From the NCBI GenBank assembly GCA_946480675.1, contig CAMLKS010000166.1, forward strand, positions 1-5,969: DNA of 5,969 nucleotides. The letters run 5' to 3'. The translations under genes and the position numbers were made by a program. Of the stretch, positions 1 through 5,814 are shown piece by piece (position 1 is the stretch's first letter; each line of letters opens with the position of its first letter). The DNA is from an uncultured Bacteroidota bacterium (lineage in GTDB: Bacteria > Bacteroidota > Bacteroidia > Chitinophagales > Chitinophagaceae). The notes under the pieces were generated by a model. The model was not told where the DNA came from. It made no database searches and was given only the letters and a program-made list of their open reading frames with translations.

Positions 1-127
1 CATCCAGCAAATTGGTCTTCCCGCTGCCGTTCAGCCCTGTAATACAGGTAACTGCGGCCGGGAAAGTGAACGTGCCGGATGCATAATTGCGAAATTGCAG
101 TAATGTTATTTTCTTAATTGTAGCCAA
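1..127 (-). CDS. recF: RecF, DNA replication/repair ATPase (N-terminal 42 residues, partial)
   Basis: RecF is a cytoplasmic SMC-like ATPase that binds gapped DNA and, with RecO and RecR, helps load RecA. Read on the minus strand from 127, the 42 visible residues begin MATIKKITLLQFRNY, the usual RecF opening: a first beta strand, then the F-[RK]-N-Y motif at about residues 12-15. The Walker A loop GLNGSGKTN is at about 31-39 and is followed by LLD, as in RecF. The rest of the gene lies beyond the left edge. The start is a TTG at 125-127. No ATG is available in frame, and the only other plausible start, a GTG at 161-163, overlaps the predicted -7 element. An ATT at 116-118 cannot be fully excluded. 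The gene diverges from pdhA. Family assignment is secure despite the short length; the exact start is moderately sure. Confidence 0.9.
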   Translation of the reverse strand, partial: MATIKKITLLQFRNYASGTFTFPAAVTCITGLNGSGKTNLLD

Positions 128-162
128 GCAGGGAAAGGAACGAAAGTTTTTATAAATTCGCA

Positions 163-170
163 CAAATTTA
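163..170 (-). promoter_or_regulatory. Predicted recF -7 promoter element (TAAATTTG)
   Basis: On the minus strand, 170 to 163 reads TAAATTTG, a perfect match to the Bacteroidota consensus TAnnTTTG. It lies 35 bp upstream of the proposed recF TTG start, giving a leader of roughly 25-30 nt. I see no clear TTTG at the -33 position, which would fall inside the first codons of pdhA. The match to consensus is seen; promoter function is inferred. Confidence 0.5.
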
Positions 171-178
171 GAAAAACA

Positions 179-1171
179 GTGCAGACTCCATTCGGAAAAG
201 AAACATATCTATACTGGTACGAAATAATGCTGTTGCTGCGTCGCTTTGAAGAAAAGACCGGCCAGCTGTATGGCATGCAGAGAATACGTGGGTTTTGCCA
301 CCTATACATCGGCCAGGAAGCCGTTGCTGCCGGTACCATGACTGCCATCCGCGATGATGACAACCTGATAACTGCGTATCGCGACCACGGCCTGGCTATT
401 GCTAAAGGCATGAGCCCTAACGAGTGTATGGCCGAGCTGTATGGTAAGGCTACAGGCTGTACTAAGGGTAAAGGCGGTAGTATGCACTTCTTTTCTAAGG
501 AAAAACGCTTTTTTGGCGGCCACGGCATTGTTGGCGGCCAGATAGGCTTGGGCGCAGGCATTGCTTTTGCCGACCAATACCTGGGCAACGACCGCGTAAC
601 GGTTTGTTACTTTGGCGATGGTGCCGCACGTCAGGGCTTGCTGCACGAAACTTTCAATATGGCTATGCTGTGGAACCTGCCGGTAGTTTTCGTTTGCGAA
701 AACAACTACTATGCCATGGGTACTTCAGTAGAGCGTACTTCTAAAACACTTGACATTTACCGCCTGGCCGATGCATACGATATGCCTGGTGACAGCGTAG
801 ATGGCATGAGTTGTGAAGAAGTGCACAAAGCTATGGAACGTGCTGTGAAACGCGCACGTGAAAAGGGCGGGCCTACTTTCCTTGAAATAAAAACATACCG
901 CTACCGTGGCCATTCCATGAGCGACCCTGCAAAATATCGCTCTAAGGAAGAAGTAGAAGAGTATAAGGAAAAAGACCCCATCAACCAGGTGCTTAAAACC
1001 ATTATGGATAATAAATGGGCTACTGAAGCGGAAATAGAGACTATCAACGAAAAAGTACGCAATACGGTAGAAGAATCAGTAAAATTTGCCGAGGAAAGCC
1101 CATGGCCGGATGACAGCGAAGTGTATAAGGATATATATGTTGACCAAAACTATCCGTACATTACAGATTAA
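179..1171 (+). CDS. pdhA: Pyruvate dehydrogenase E1 component, alpha subunit
   Basis: This is the ThDP-dependent E1 alpha subunit (EC 1.2.4.1) of the pyruvate dehydrogenase complex. With E1 beta it decarboxylates pyruvate and passes the acetyl group to lipoyl-E2 in the cytoplasm. At 330 aa it is full length for the short bacterial form. HLYIGQEA is at 41-48, YRDH at 67-70 and KGKGGSMH at 96-103. The ThDP-binding motif starts with GDG at 146-148 and ends with ENN at 174-176. The phosphorylation-loop-like segment YRYRGHSMSDP is at 240-250 and contains the conserved His245. The start is a GTG at 179; no ATG lies between the upstream stop (101-103) and it, and homology begins within a few residues. 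No Shine-Dalgarno is present. E1 beta, E2 and E3 are not adjacent; the next gene, 84 bp on, encodes a TPR protein. A branched-chain E1 alpha is possible but fits less well. Confidence 0.95.
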   Translation: MQTPFGKETYLYWYEIMLLLRRFEEKTGQLYGMQRIRGFCHLYIGQEAVAAGTMTAIRDDDNLITAYRDHGLAIAKGMSPNECMAELYGKATGCTKGKGGSMHFFSKEKRFFGGHGIVGGQIGLGAGIAFADQYLGNDRVTVCYFGDGAARQGLLHETFNMAMLWNLPVVFVCENNYYAMGTSVERTSKTLDIYRLADAYDMPGDSVDGMSCEEVHKAMERAVKRAREKGGPTFLEIKTYRYRGHSMSDPAKYRSKEEVEEYKEKDPINQVLKTIMDNKWATEAEIETINEKVRNTVEESVKFAEESPWPDDSEVYKDIYVDQNYPYITD

Positions 1172-1202
1172 TCTGCTAAAAAAGAGCAATTTTAAAAGAA
1201 AC

Positions 1203-1217
1203 GGCTTATTTTAAGCC
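1203..1217. other. Small hairpin between pdhA and the TPR gene
   Basis: GGCTTA (1203-1208) pairs with TAAGCC (1212-1217) around a 3-nt TTT loop. It lies 32 bp after the pdhA stop. No T tract follows on the plus strand, so it is not a convincing intrinsic terminator there. It may be a processing or mRNA-stability hairpin, or chance. Confidence 0.25.
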
Positions 1218-1255
1218 CCCGATCATAGTAAATAGTAAAATTTATAAATACCTAA

Positions 1256-1951
1256 ATGGCAAATACAGTAAGAAATAACCCCAACGTAGCAAAAGAAACT
1301 ACCATTGAGGATACCAAGGCCCTTAACAATGTGATGGGCATGTATGAAAACAACAAAAAGCGCATCAATACTATCATTACCGTAGTATTAGCTGCTGTAG
1401 TGGGTTACTTTGCTTATACCAAACTGTATAGCGAACCGCGCAATACAAAAGCTGCTACTGCCATCTCTTTTGCACAGCGCTATTTTGAAGCAGACTCCCT
1501 GAACAAAGCGCTGAATGGCGATGGACAGCACCTGGGCTTCCTGAAAATAATGAAGAAATACAACGGTACGCCTACTGCTAACCTTTGCCACTACTATGCA
1601 GGTATTTGCTACCTGAATATGGGCGATGCTAAAAATGCCATTAAACACCTGGAAGATTTCGATGGCCGCGGTTCACTGGTTACTTATGCAGCTGCAGGTG
1701 CACTGGGCGATGCATATATGGAAAACAACAACACTAAAAAAGCCATAAGCGCATACGAAAAAGCCATAGGCAACAAAGATGATATGATGCTGACACCATT
1801 ATACCTGTTTCGCCTGGGCCTTGCAGAAGAACTGAATAACAATACAGCTGCTGCTAAAAAATACTATCAGCAAGTAAAAGACGAGTATCCACAAAGTATG
1901 CAAGCCCGCGATATTGAAAAATACCTGGGGCGTCTTGGCGAACACGATTAA
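1256..1951 (+). CDS. Membrane-anchored tetratricopeptide-repeat protein (YfgM-like)
   Basis: This 231-aa protein has a polar N-terminus (about 1-36) ending in the basic cluster KKR (34-36). One hydrophobic segment follows at about 37-56 (core TIITVVLAAVVGYFAY), then a soluble C-terminal region. That region holds two or three TPR-like helix pairs at about 107-137 (YYAGICYLNMGDAKNAIKHL), 142-172 (GDAYMENNNTKKAISAYEKA) and 181-211 (YLFRLGLAEELNNN). The layout matches the YfgM/tol-pal-type TPR family that sits at the inner membrane with its TPRs in the periplasm. YfgM-type proteins assist the SecYEG translocon and chaperones, but here that role is inference from architecture alone. The start is ATG at 1256 in an A/T-rich context without Shine-Dalgarno. 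It probably shares a transcript with pdhA (84-bp gap), and a hairpin with T tract follows its stop. The exact function is unknown. Confidence 0.85.
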   Translation: MANTVRNNPNVAKETTIEDTKALNNVMGMYENNKKRINTIITVVLAAVVGYFAYTKLYSEPRNTKAATAISFAQRYFEADSLNKALNGDGQHLGFLKIMKKYNGTPTANLCHYYAGICYLNMGDAKNAIKHLEDFDGRGSLVTYAAAGALGDAYMENNNTKKAISAYEKAIGNKDDMMLTPLYLFRLGLAEELNNNTAAAKKYYQQVKDEYPQSMQARDIEKYLGRLGEHD

Positions 1952-1970
1952 TATCTAACTCTTTTTAACC

Positions 1971-2012
1971 TCCCCTTTTTACCTTTATGGGCAAAAAGGG
2001 GATTTTCTTTTT
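1971..2012 (+). terminator. Intrinsic-terminator-like hairpin ending at the ribH start codon
   Basis: TCCCCTTTTT (1971-1980) is perfectly complementary to AAAAAGGGGA (1993-2002). The 10-bp stem has a 12-nt loop, and the tract TTTTCTTTTT (2003-2012) follows directly. This is the form of a rho-independent terminator, 19 bp after the TPR gene stop. The T tract's last base is adjacent to the ribH ATG (2013). The loop edge also carries TACCTTTA (1980-1987), a 7/8 match to the -7 element TAnnTTTG. The hairpin may end the pdhA-TPR transcript, modulate read-through into ribH, or both. Confidence 0.7.
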
Positions 2013-2525
2013 ATGGCACAATCATCTAATAGTACCTCCCTGCTCAATACCAGCGCCCTGAGCACATTACAGACACCACGTGTAGCCATTATATATACTG
2101 AATGGAATGAGCCTATCATCAACGAGTTGGTGAATGGTTGCGAAAAAGTGGCAAAACAGTTTCATACGCACATCGTACATAAAACCATCGTACCCGGTGC
2201 TTTCGAGATTCCTTTTGCCTGCAAACAGGTATGGGAACATTATCATAATAAAGAAAACGCTCCTGAAGCTATCATCGCATTCGGCACCGTGATACGCGGC
2301 GGCACCCCGCATTTCGATTATGTATGCAAAGCGGTAACAGAGGGCATCACGCAACTTAACCTGACACTGCCTATCCCCGTTATATTTGGTGTACTGACAT
2401 TGGAAAATGAGGCACAAGCCTGGGAAAGACTGGGTGGCATACATGGCCACAAAGGCGAAGAAGCTGCCATTGCTGCCCTGAAAATGATACAGAACAGCCG
2501 CAATTTAAAGCATGCATCAAATTAA
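2013..2525 (+). CDS. ribH: 6,7-dimethyl-8-ribityllumazine synthase
   Basis: RibH (EC 2.5.1.78) condenses 5-amino-6-ribitylamino-uracil with 3,4-dihydroxy-2-butanone 4-phosphate to give lumazine, the penultimate step of riboflavin synthesis. The enzyme forms pentamers or 60-mer capsids in the cytoplasm. All the expected motifs are present in 170 aa: TEWN at 29-32 (substrate ring stacking), PGAFEIP at 61-67, and GTVIRGGTPHFDYV at 91-104, which includes the catalytic His100. FGVLTLEN is at 125-132, the phosphate-binding Arg is 139 in ER, and GHKGEEAA is at 145-152. Roughly the first 20 residues (Ser/Thr/Asn-rich) precede the core, as in other Bacteroidota lumazine synthases. ATG 2013 is chosen because no other ATG, GTG or TTG occurs in frame before the core. 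No other rib gene is in the window. The 61-bp upstream gap is too short for an FMN riboswitch. Confidence 0.96.
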   Translation: MAQSSNSTSLLNTSALSTLQTPRVAIIYTEWNEPIINELVNGCEKVAKQFHTHIVHKTIVPGAFEIPFACKQVWEHYHNKENAPEAIIAFGTVIRGGTPHFDYVCKAVTEGITQLNLTLPIPVIFGVLTLENEAQAWERLGGIHGHKGEEAAIAALKMIQNSRNLKHASN

Positions 2526-2534
2526 TTATATTAG
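2504..2534 (+). promoter_or_regulatory. Possible weak promoter for the lutA-like gene
   Basis: TATATTAG (2527-2534) matches TAnnTTTG at all but one position. A TTTA (2504-2507) lies 19 bp upstream, close to the TTTG -33 consensus and at suitable spacing. It overlaps the end of ribH and would give a leader of about 15 nt to the ATG at 2555. Both elements carry a mismatch, so co-transcription with ribH is equally plausible. Confidence 0.3.
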
Positions 2535-2554
2535 CTGCAAATCTTCCTCCTGCA

Positions 2555-3280
2555 ATGCCTAAAGTTCAGCTTTTCATTCCCTGCTTTGTAGATCAGTTGT
2601 ACCCGCAAACAGGTATGAACATGGTAAAAGTTTTGGAAAAGCTGGGCTGCGAGGTAAGCTATAACAGCAAGCAAACCTGCTGCGGACAGCCTGCCTTTAA
2701 TGCCGGTTATTGGGATGATGCAAAGGCTGTAGCTAAAAAGTTTCTGCACGATTTTGATGGAGATGGCTATATTGTTGGCCCCAGCGGCTCCTGCACAGGC
2801 TTTGTACGGAACTATTACAGCAAGATGCTGGAAAACAGCGCCGAGCACCTGCTAAGCAATAAGGTGCGCAGTAACATGTACGAATTCACAGAGTTTCTTA
2901 CCGATGTGCTAAAGATAGATGACGTAGGCGCTGTGATGCCGGGTAGAGCTACGTACCACGATGCCTGCGGTGCCTTACGCGAATGCAGCATCAAAGCAGG
3001 GCCACGCCGGCTATTACAAAATGTAAAAGGGTTGGAGCTGGTAGAAATGAAGGAATGCGAAACCTGCTGTGGCTTCGGTGGAACCTTTGCTGTAAAGTAT
3101 GAGCCTATATCACTTGGTATGGCACAAACCAAAGTGCAAAGTGCATTGGAAACCGGCGCTCAGTATATGATAACGACCGATGTATCGTGCATGATGCATA
3201 TGCAGGGTTACATCAGCAAAAATAACCTGCCGATCCAAACAATGCACATTGCCGATGTGCTGGCAAATGGTTGGGAGTAA
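2555..3280 (+). CDS. lutA: LutA/YkgE-type cysteine-rich (CCG domain) Fe-S oxidoreductase subunit
   Basis: This 241-aa protein contains two cysteine-rich CCG domains. The first has Cys10, the CCG at 42-44 in TCCGQPAFNAG, and Cys80 in GPSGSC. The second has HDAC at 135-138, Cys144, Cys168, the CCG at 171-173 in CCGFGG, and Cys212 in SCMMHMQGY. Such domains bind iron-sulfur clusters in LutA, GlpC and heterodisulfide-reductase-like proteins. LutA acts with LutB and LutC in L-lactate oxidation. Length and motif order fit LutA/YkgE well, but no lutB or lutC is in this window, so the lactate role is inferred from family only. The start is ATG 2555, 29 bp after ribH and without Shine-Dalgarno. Its TAA (3278-3280) directly abuts the stop of the convergent minus-strand gene, with no terminator hairpin between them. 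Confidence 0.85.
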   Translation: MPKVQLFIPCFVDQLYPQTGMNMVKVLEKLGCEVSYNSKQTCCGQPAFNAGYWDDAKAVAKKFLHDFDGDGYIVGPSGSCTGFVRNYYSKMLENSAEHLLSNKVRSNMYEFTEFLTDVLKIDDVGAVMPGRATYHDACGALRECSIKAGPRRLLQNVKGLELVEMKECETCCGFGGTFAVKYEPISLGMAQTKVQSALETGAQYMITTDVSCMMHMQGYISKNNLPIQTMHIADVLANGWE

Positions 3281-3892
3281 CTATTTCCTGATAAGCGCCA
3301 GTTGTATAGCTGTTCCTGGTATTTTATCAAGGCCCAGGTTGTGCCACGATGCTGTCATTGCATCCAGCTTAGGTACCATATCTTCTCCCCCAAAGTCGTA
3401 ACATTCGTTAAAACCAAGGTTGTCAAACATCACCTTTGCTATCTGTTTGCTGCGCACATCATCACCCGCCAGGAAGATATCCATAGCATCCTTCCTTACT
3501 AGCGGACTGGAAAATGTTTCACAGCCATTACAGCTATAACACTTTACAATGCGTTGCGAGCCTGTAATAGCTTTTATAGCACTCAATGTATTACTGGTCG
3601 GCCCTGTTGTTTCATAAAAGCTGGTGCAGTCTATCACTACTTTCTGCTTTACATCATCTATCCGGTAAGCTATTTCCCTTACTTCACTTTCCTCTGTAGC
3701 AATAAAGATGATATCGCAGGCTGCCGCTGCGTCTTCTATGCTTACATGCTGAATATCGTAAAAGTTGTAGAGGAAATTATTGTAGTCCATAGCATCCTTA
3801 GTGCTGCCTACCCATACGTGGTGGCCTGATGCTGCCAGGCCTATTGCCAACGATTCATTAATGCGCCCATTACCTATTATAGCAATGTTCAT
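3281..3892 (-). CDS. Rossmann-fold NAD(P)-binding oxidoreductase, F420_oxidored-like
   Basis: This 203-aa protein opens with MNIAIIGNGRINESLA, a beta strand and nucleotide-binding turn, followed by the second strand HHVWVGS (24-30). Later segments fit the NADP-oxidoreductase/F420-dependent reductase family: IIFIAT (61-66) and KVVIDCTSF (74-82), then a VK plus loop at 96-104 and FLAGDD (120-125). The usual GxGxxG is altered: residues 7-12 read GNGRIN, with Asn12 in the third glycine position. The segment corresponding to KAFNTIGFE in relatives reads KCYSCNGCE (97-105), giving CxxCxxC at Cys98, Cys101 and Cys104. The substrate is unknown and F420 use is not implied. The ATG at 3890-3892 is preferred because the Rossmann strand begins there; in-frame starts at 3914-3916 (ATG) and 3944-3946 (TTG) would add non-homologous residues. 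Its TAG (3281-3283) touches the lutA stop. I see no strong promoter in the AT-rich upstream stretch to 4059. Confidence 0.75.
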   Translation of the reverse strand: MNIAIIGNGRINESLAIGLAASGHHVWVGSTKDAMDYNNFLYNFYDIQHVSIEDAAAACDIIFIATEESEVREIAYRIDDVKQKVVIDCTSFYETTGPTSNTLSAIKAITGSQRIVKCYSCNGCETFSSPLVRKDAMDIFLAGDDVRSKQIAKVMFDNLGFNECYDFGGEDMVPKLDAMTASWHNLGLDKIPGTAIQLALIRK

Positions 3893-4059
3893 GCTGGCGA
3901 AAGAACGGTAATACATATACGATTCAAGAGGGGATTTGGAGCGCAATATCGGATGGTTTTCCGATGCTACGAGTGATTTATATCATCATTTTTTCTAAAT
4001 TATTTTATTTAAACTATTATCGCTTGTTTTACAATTGCATATATAGTTCTTCCCATATA

Positions 4060-4089
4060 AAAAAACCGTCACGGTCGTGACGGTTTTTT
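4060..4089 (-). terminator. osmC intrinsic terminator (perfect 13-bp inverted repeat)
   Basis: AAAAAACCGTCAC (4060-4072) and GTGACGGTTTTTT (4077-4089) are perfectly complementary around the 4-nt loop GGTC. Because both arms carry an A/T run, the element has a T tract on either strand and could work in both directions. It lies 23 bp past the osmC stop on the minus strand. It should keep osmC transcription out of the Rossmann gene, so the two minus-strand genes are probably separate units. Confidence 0.9.
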
Positions 4090-4112
4090 GTAAATATCTG
4101 TTTGGATTTAGC

Positions 4113-4523
4113 TTAAACCAATGAAGCATCTAGTGTTATTTCGCAATTGTATGCTTTAGAAACCGGGCAATTTGCCTTTGCATCAGCAGCGCATTTCTGA
4201 AATTGTTCAGGAGTAATACCCGGTATTTTAGCTTTCAGCGTCAGCTCACTTTTGGTGATGGCACCGTTATCCAATGTAATAGCACAGTCTGTATGTATTT
4301 CTTCAGCTATGAAACCTGCACCGGCCAATACAAATGCCAGCTTCATGCTGAAACAGCCTGCATGTGCTGCTGCCATCAACTCTTCAGGATTAGTACCCAC
4401 ACCATCTTCAAACCTTGTTTTGTAAGAATATTGTGCATTGTTCAGTGCAGTGCTTTGCGTGCTCAAAGTACCATTCCCTTCTTTTCCGGAGCCGTTCCAT
4501 ACGGCAGTAGCGTTACGTTTCAT
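4113..4523 (-). CDS. osmC: OsmC family peroxiredoxin
   Basis: OsmC is a small cytoplasmic, thiol-dependent peroxidase that reduces organic hydroperoxides and is often induced by osmotic or oxidative stress. The 136-aa product has the full OsmC layout: N-terminal AVWNGSGKEGNGTLST (7-22), TRFEDGVGTNPEEL (36-49) with catalytic-site Arg37 and Glu47/Glu48, and AHAGCFSM (53-60) with peroxidatic Cys57. It ends with ANCPVSKAY (117-125), carrying resolving Cys119, and ITLD near the C-terminus. Close similarity to E. coli OsmC, including NPEEL, CFSM and NCPVS-like motifs, favours OsmC over Ohr. Three extra cysteines (80, 111, 127) are present. ATG 4521-4523 is the natural start by homology. It has its own predicted promoter and terminator, so it is probably monocistronic, and it is divergent from prs. 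Confidence 0.93.
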   Translation of the reverse strand: MKRNATAVWNGSGKEGNGTLSTQSTALNNAQYSYKTRFEDGVGTNPEELMAAAHAGCFSMKLAFVLAGAGFIAEEIHTDCAITLDNGAITKSELTLKAKIPGITPEQFQKCAADAKANCPVSKAYNCEITLDASLV

Positions 4524-4552
4524 AAATGTAGACGTCGTTTTTTGTTAGGCTC

Positions 4553-4560
4553 CAAAGGTA
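4553..4560 (-). promoter_or_regulatory. Predicted osmC -7 promoter element (TACCTTTG)
   Basis: On the minus strand, 4560 to 4553 reads TACCTTTG, a perfect TAnnTTTG match, 29 bp upstream of the osmC ATG. That places transcription initiation about 20 nt before the start codon. No good TTTG is found at -33, so an activator or alternative sigma factor could be involved, but no operator is recognisable. Confidence 0.55.
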
Positions 4561-4714
4561 AGATGCTGCCTGCATTAAACCACCTGTGTTTTTGTTATAC
4601 TTATATCAATACTTCATCGTCATTCTATAAGCTCATGCCGCTTCACCATTGAACATTATCATATTTTCAAAATTACCTGAAAAGTTTATTTTATGTGTTC
4701 GTTAATATTTCTGC

Positions 4715-4744
4715 TTTGATAACCGAGTGGTTTCATTATTTTTG
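4715..4744 (+). promoter_or_regulatory. prs: Predicted prs promoter (TTTG-N18-TATTTTTG)
   Basis: TTTG (4715-4718) and TATTTTTG (4737-4744) are perfect matches to the Bacteroidota -33 and -7 consensus elements, separated by 18 bp, close to the usual spacing of about 19-20. Transcription would start near 4750, leaving an A-rich leader of about 18 nt before the prs ATG at 4769. This is the best-formed promoter in the window. Confidence 0.75.
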
Positions 4745-4768
4745 CACTCCAATTCCCAAAAAAATTTC

Positions 4769-5710
4769 ATGCAGCCTTCCGTAAAGATATTCTCAGGCAC
4801 CGGTTCTACTTACCTGGCCGAGCAGATAGCTAAATCTTTTGGTAAAAAGTTAGGTAGTCTTACCATACAGAAGTTTAGCGATGGCGAATTTCAACCTGTA
4901 TACCAGGAGTCTATTCGCGGCGATTATGTTTTCCTCGTCCAGTCAACATTTGCCCCATCAGACAACCTGATGGAACTGTTGATGATGATAGATGCTGCAC
5001 GCCGCGCTTCTGCGGGTTATATCACAGCAGTTATCCCTTACTTTGGCTTTGCCCGCCAGGATAGAAAAGATAAACCAAGGGTTTCTATTGCATCGAAACT
5101 GGTGGCTAACCTGCTGACTACTGCCGGGGCAGACCGTGTAATGACTATGGATCTGCACGCTCCTCAAATACAAGGTTTCTTTGATATACCGGTAGACCAC
5201 CTGGACGCATCGGCAATATTTATCCCATATATCGAAAAACTTAAGATGGAAAACCTTATCTTTGCGTCCCCCGACGTGGGTAGTACCAATAGGGTGCGCG
5301 AAGTGGCCAAGTATTTTGAGGTGGACATGGTAATATGTGATAAGCAACGCAAACGCGCCAATGAGGTAGCTGCTATGACGGTGATAGGCGATGTAAGCGG
5401 CAGGCACGTAGTATTGATAGATGACATCTGCGATACGGCAGGCACCCTCAGCAAATCGGCTGCAATACTGAAAGAGCGTGGTGCATTGTCTGTACGCGCC
5501 TTTTGTACACACCCGGTGCTAAGCGGCAAAGCATACGAAAACATCCAGAATTCAGAGCTTGAAGAACTGGTAGTGTGCGATACCATACCGCTGAAAGGTG
5601 AATGTTCTAAAATAAAAGTATTGCCAACGGCAGAACTATTTGCAGTAGCCATCCGCAATACATTTGAGAACAAGTCTATCAGCTCTTTATTTATTCATAA
5701 TAAGAAATAG
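4769..5710 (+). CDS. prs: Ribose-phosphate pyrophosphokinase (PRPP synthetase)
   Basis: Prs (EC 2.7.6.1) transfers pyrophosphate from ATP to ribose 5-phosphate, making PRPP for purine, pyrimidine, histidine, tryptophan and NAD synthesis. The 313-aa product is the normal length for class I enzymes. Visible motifs are KIFSGTGS (6-13), KFSDGE (35-40), YFGFARQDRK (91-100) for ATP binding, and DLHAPQIQGFF (128-138) with catalytic His130. The flexible-loop basic cluster is DKQRKR (191-196), and the PRPP-binding loop is VVLIDDICDTAGTL (214-227). The start is ATG 4769; an in-frame GTG at 4727 would put the start inside the predicted promoter. No Shine-Dalgarno is seen, and the ATG follows an A-rich leader. 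It diverges from osmC and is followed after 152 bp by rplY, a pairing seen in many bacteria. Confidence 0.97.
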   Translation: MQPSVKIFSGTGSTYLAEQIAKSFGKKLGSLTIQKFSDGEFQPVYQESIRGDYVFLVQSTFAPSDNLMELLMMIDAARRASAGYITAVIPYFGFARQDRKDKPRVSIASKLVANLLTTAGADRVMTMDLHAPQIQGFFDIPVDHLDASAIFIPYIEKLKMENLIFASPDVGSTNRVREVAKYFEVDMVICDKQRKRANEVAAMTVIGDVSGRHVVLIDDICDTAGTLSKSAAILKERGALSVRAFCTHPVLSGKAYENIQNSELEELVVCDTIPLKGECSKIKVLPTAELFAVAIRNTFENKSISSLFIHNKK

Positions 5711-5727
5711 GTTGATTGCCAATCAGC
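5711..5727 (+). other. Short stem-loop directly after the prs stop codon
   Basis: GTTGATT (5711-5717) pairs with AATCAGC (5721-5727) through seven pairs, one of them G-U, around a GCC loop. It begins at the base after the prs TAG. The stem is AT-rich and only a loose T-rich stretch (TTATTCATT) follows, so it is at best a weak terminator or 3'-end stabiliser. Confidence 0.3.
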
Positions 5728-5762
5728 TTATTCATTATAACGACTGTTTAAACAAAAAAACC

Positions 5763-5783
5763 TGTCCGGCACAAATGCCGACA
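5763..5783. other. Hairpin between prs and rplY, flanked by an A tract
   Basis: TGT-C-CGGCA (5763-5771) pairs with TGCCG-ACA (5776-5783) around loop CAAA, giving eight base pairs with one bulged C. On the plus strand it is preceded by an A run (5754-5760) and followed by only TTAATTATT, making a poor prs terminator. On the minus strand the hairpin is followed by AGGTTTTTTT, a better terminator shape, although no minus-strand gene needs it here. Confidence 0.4.
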
Positions 5784-5814
5784 CCTTAATTATTAACTAC
5801 CATTTCAACGTCCG

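Noticed and set aside
106..588. Minus-strand open frame of 160 codons across the pdhA start and recF start
   Set aside because: It is out of frame with recF and antisense to conserved pdhA; the proline/serine-rich product is typical of a shadow frame.
1952..2012. FMN riboswitch upstream of ribH
   Set aside because: The gap is only 61 nt, contains a simple hairpin and shows none of the multi-stem RFN structure, which needs over 100 nt.
2067..2450. Open frame of 127 codons on the minus strand inside ribH
   Set aside because: It is fully antisense to a well-conserved ribH and shows no domain or promoter.
3893..3946. Longer start options (TTG at 3944-3946 and ATG at 3914-3916) for the minus-strand Rossmann gene
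   Set aside because: The Rossmann fold begins with MNIAIIG at 3892; the added residues have no family counterpart.
3948..3965. ATCGG/CCGAT inverted repeat upstream of the Rossmann gene
   Set aside because: A 5-bp stem with an 8-nt loop is weak, has no T tract beside it and is easily expected by chance.
4203..4652. Open frame of 149 codons on the plus strand over osmC
   Set aside because: It is antisense to a clear osmC gene, has no recognisable domain and has an unlikely composition, so it is a shadow frame.
4727..4768. In-frame GTG extending prs by 14 residues at the N-terminus
   Set aside because: The extension overlaps the perfect -7 element (4737-4744), and Prs homology begins at the ATG at 4769.
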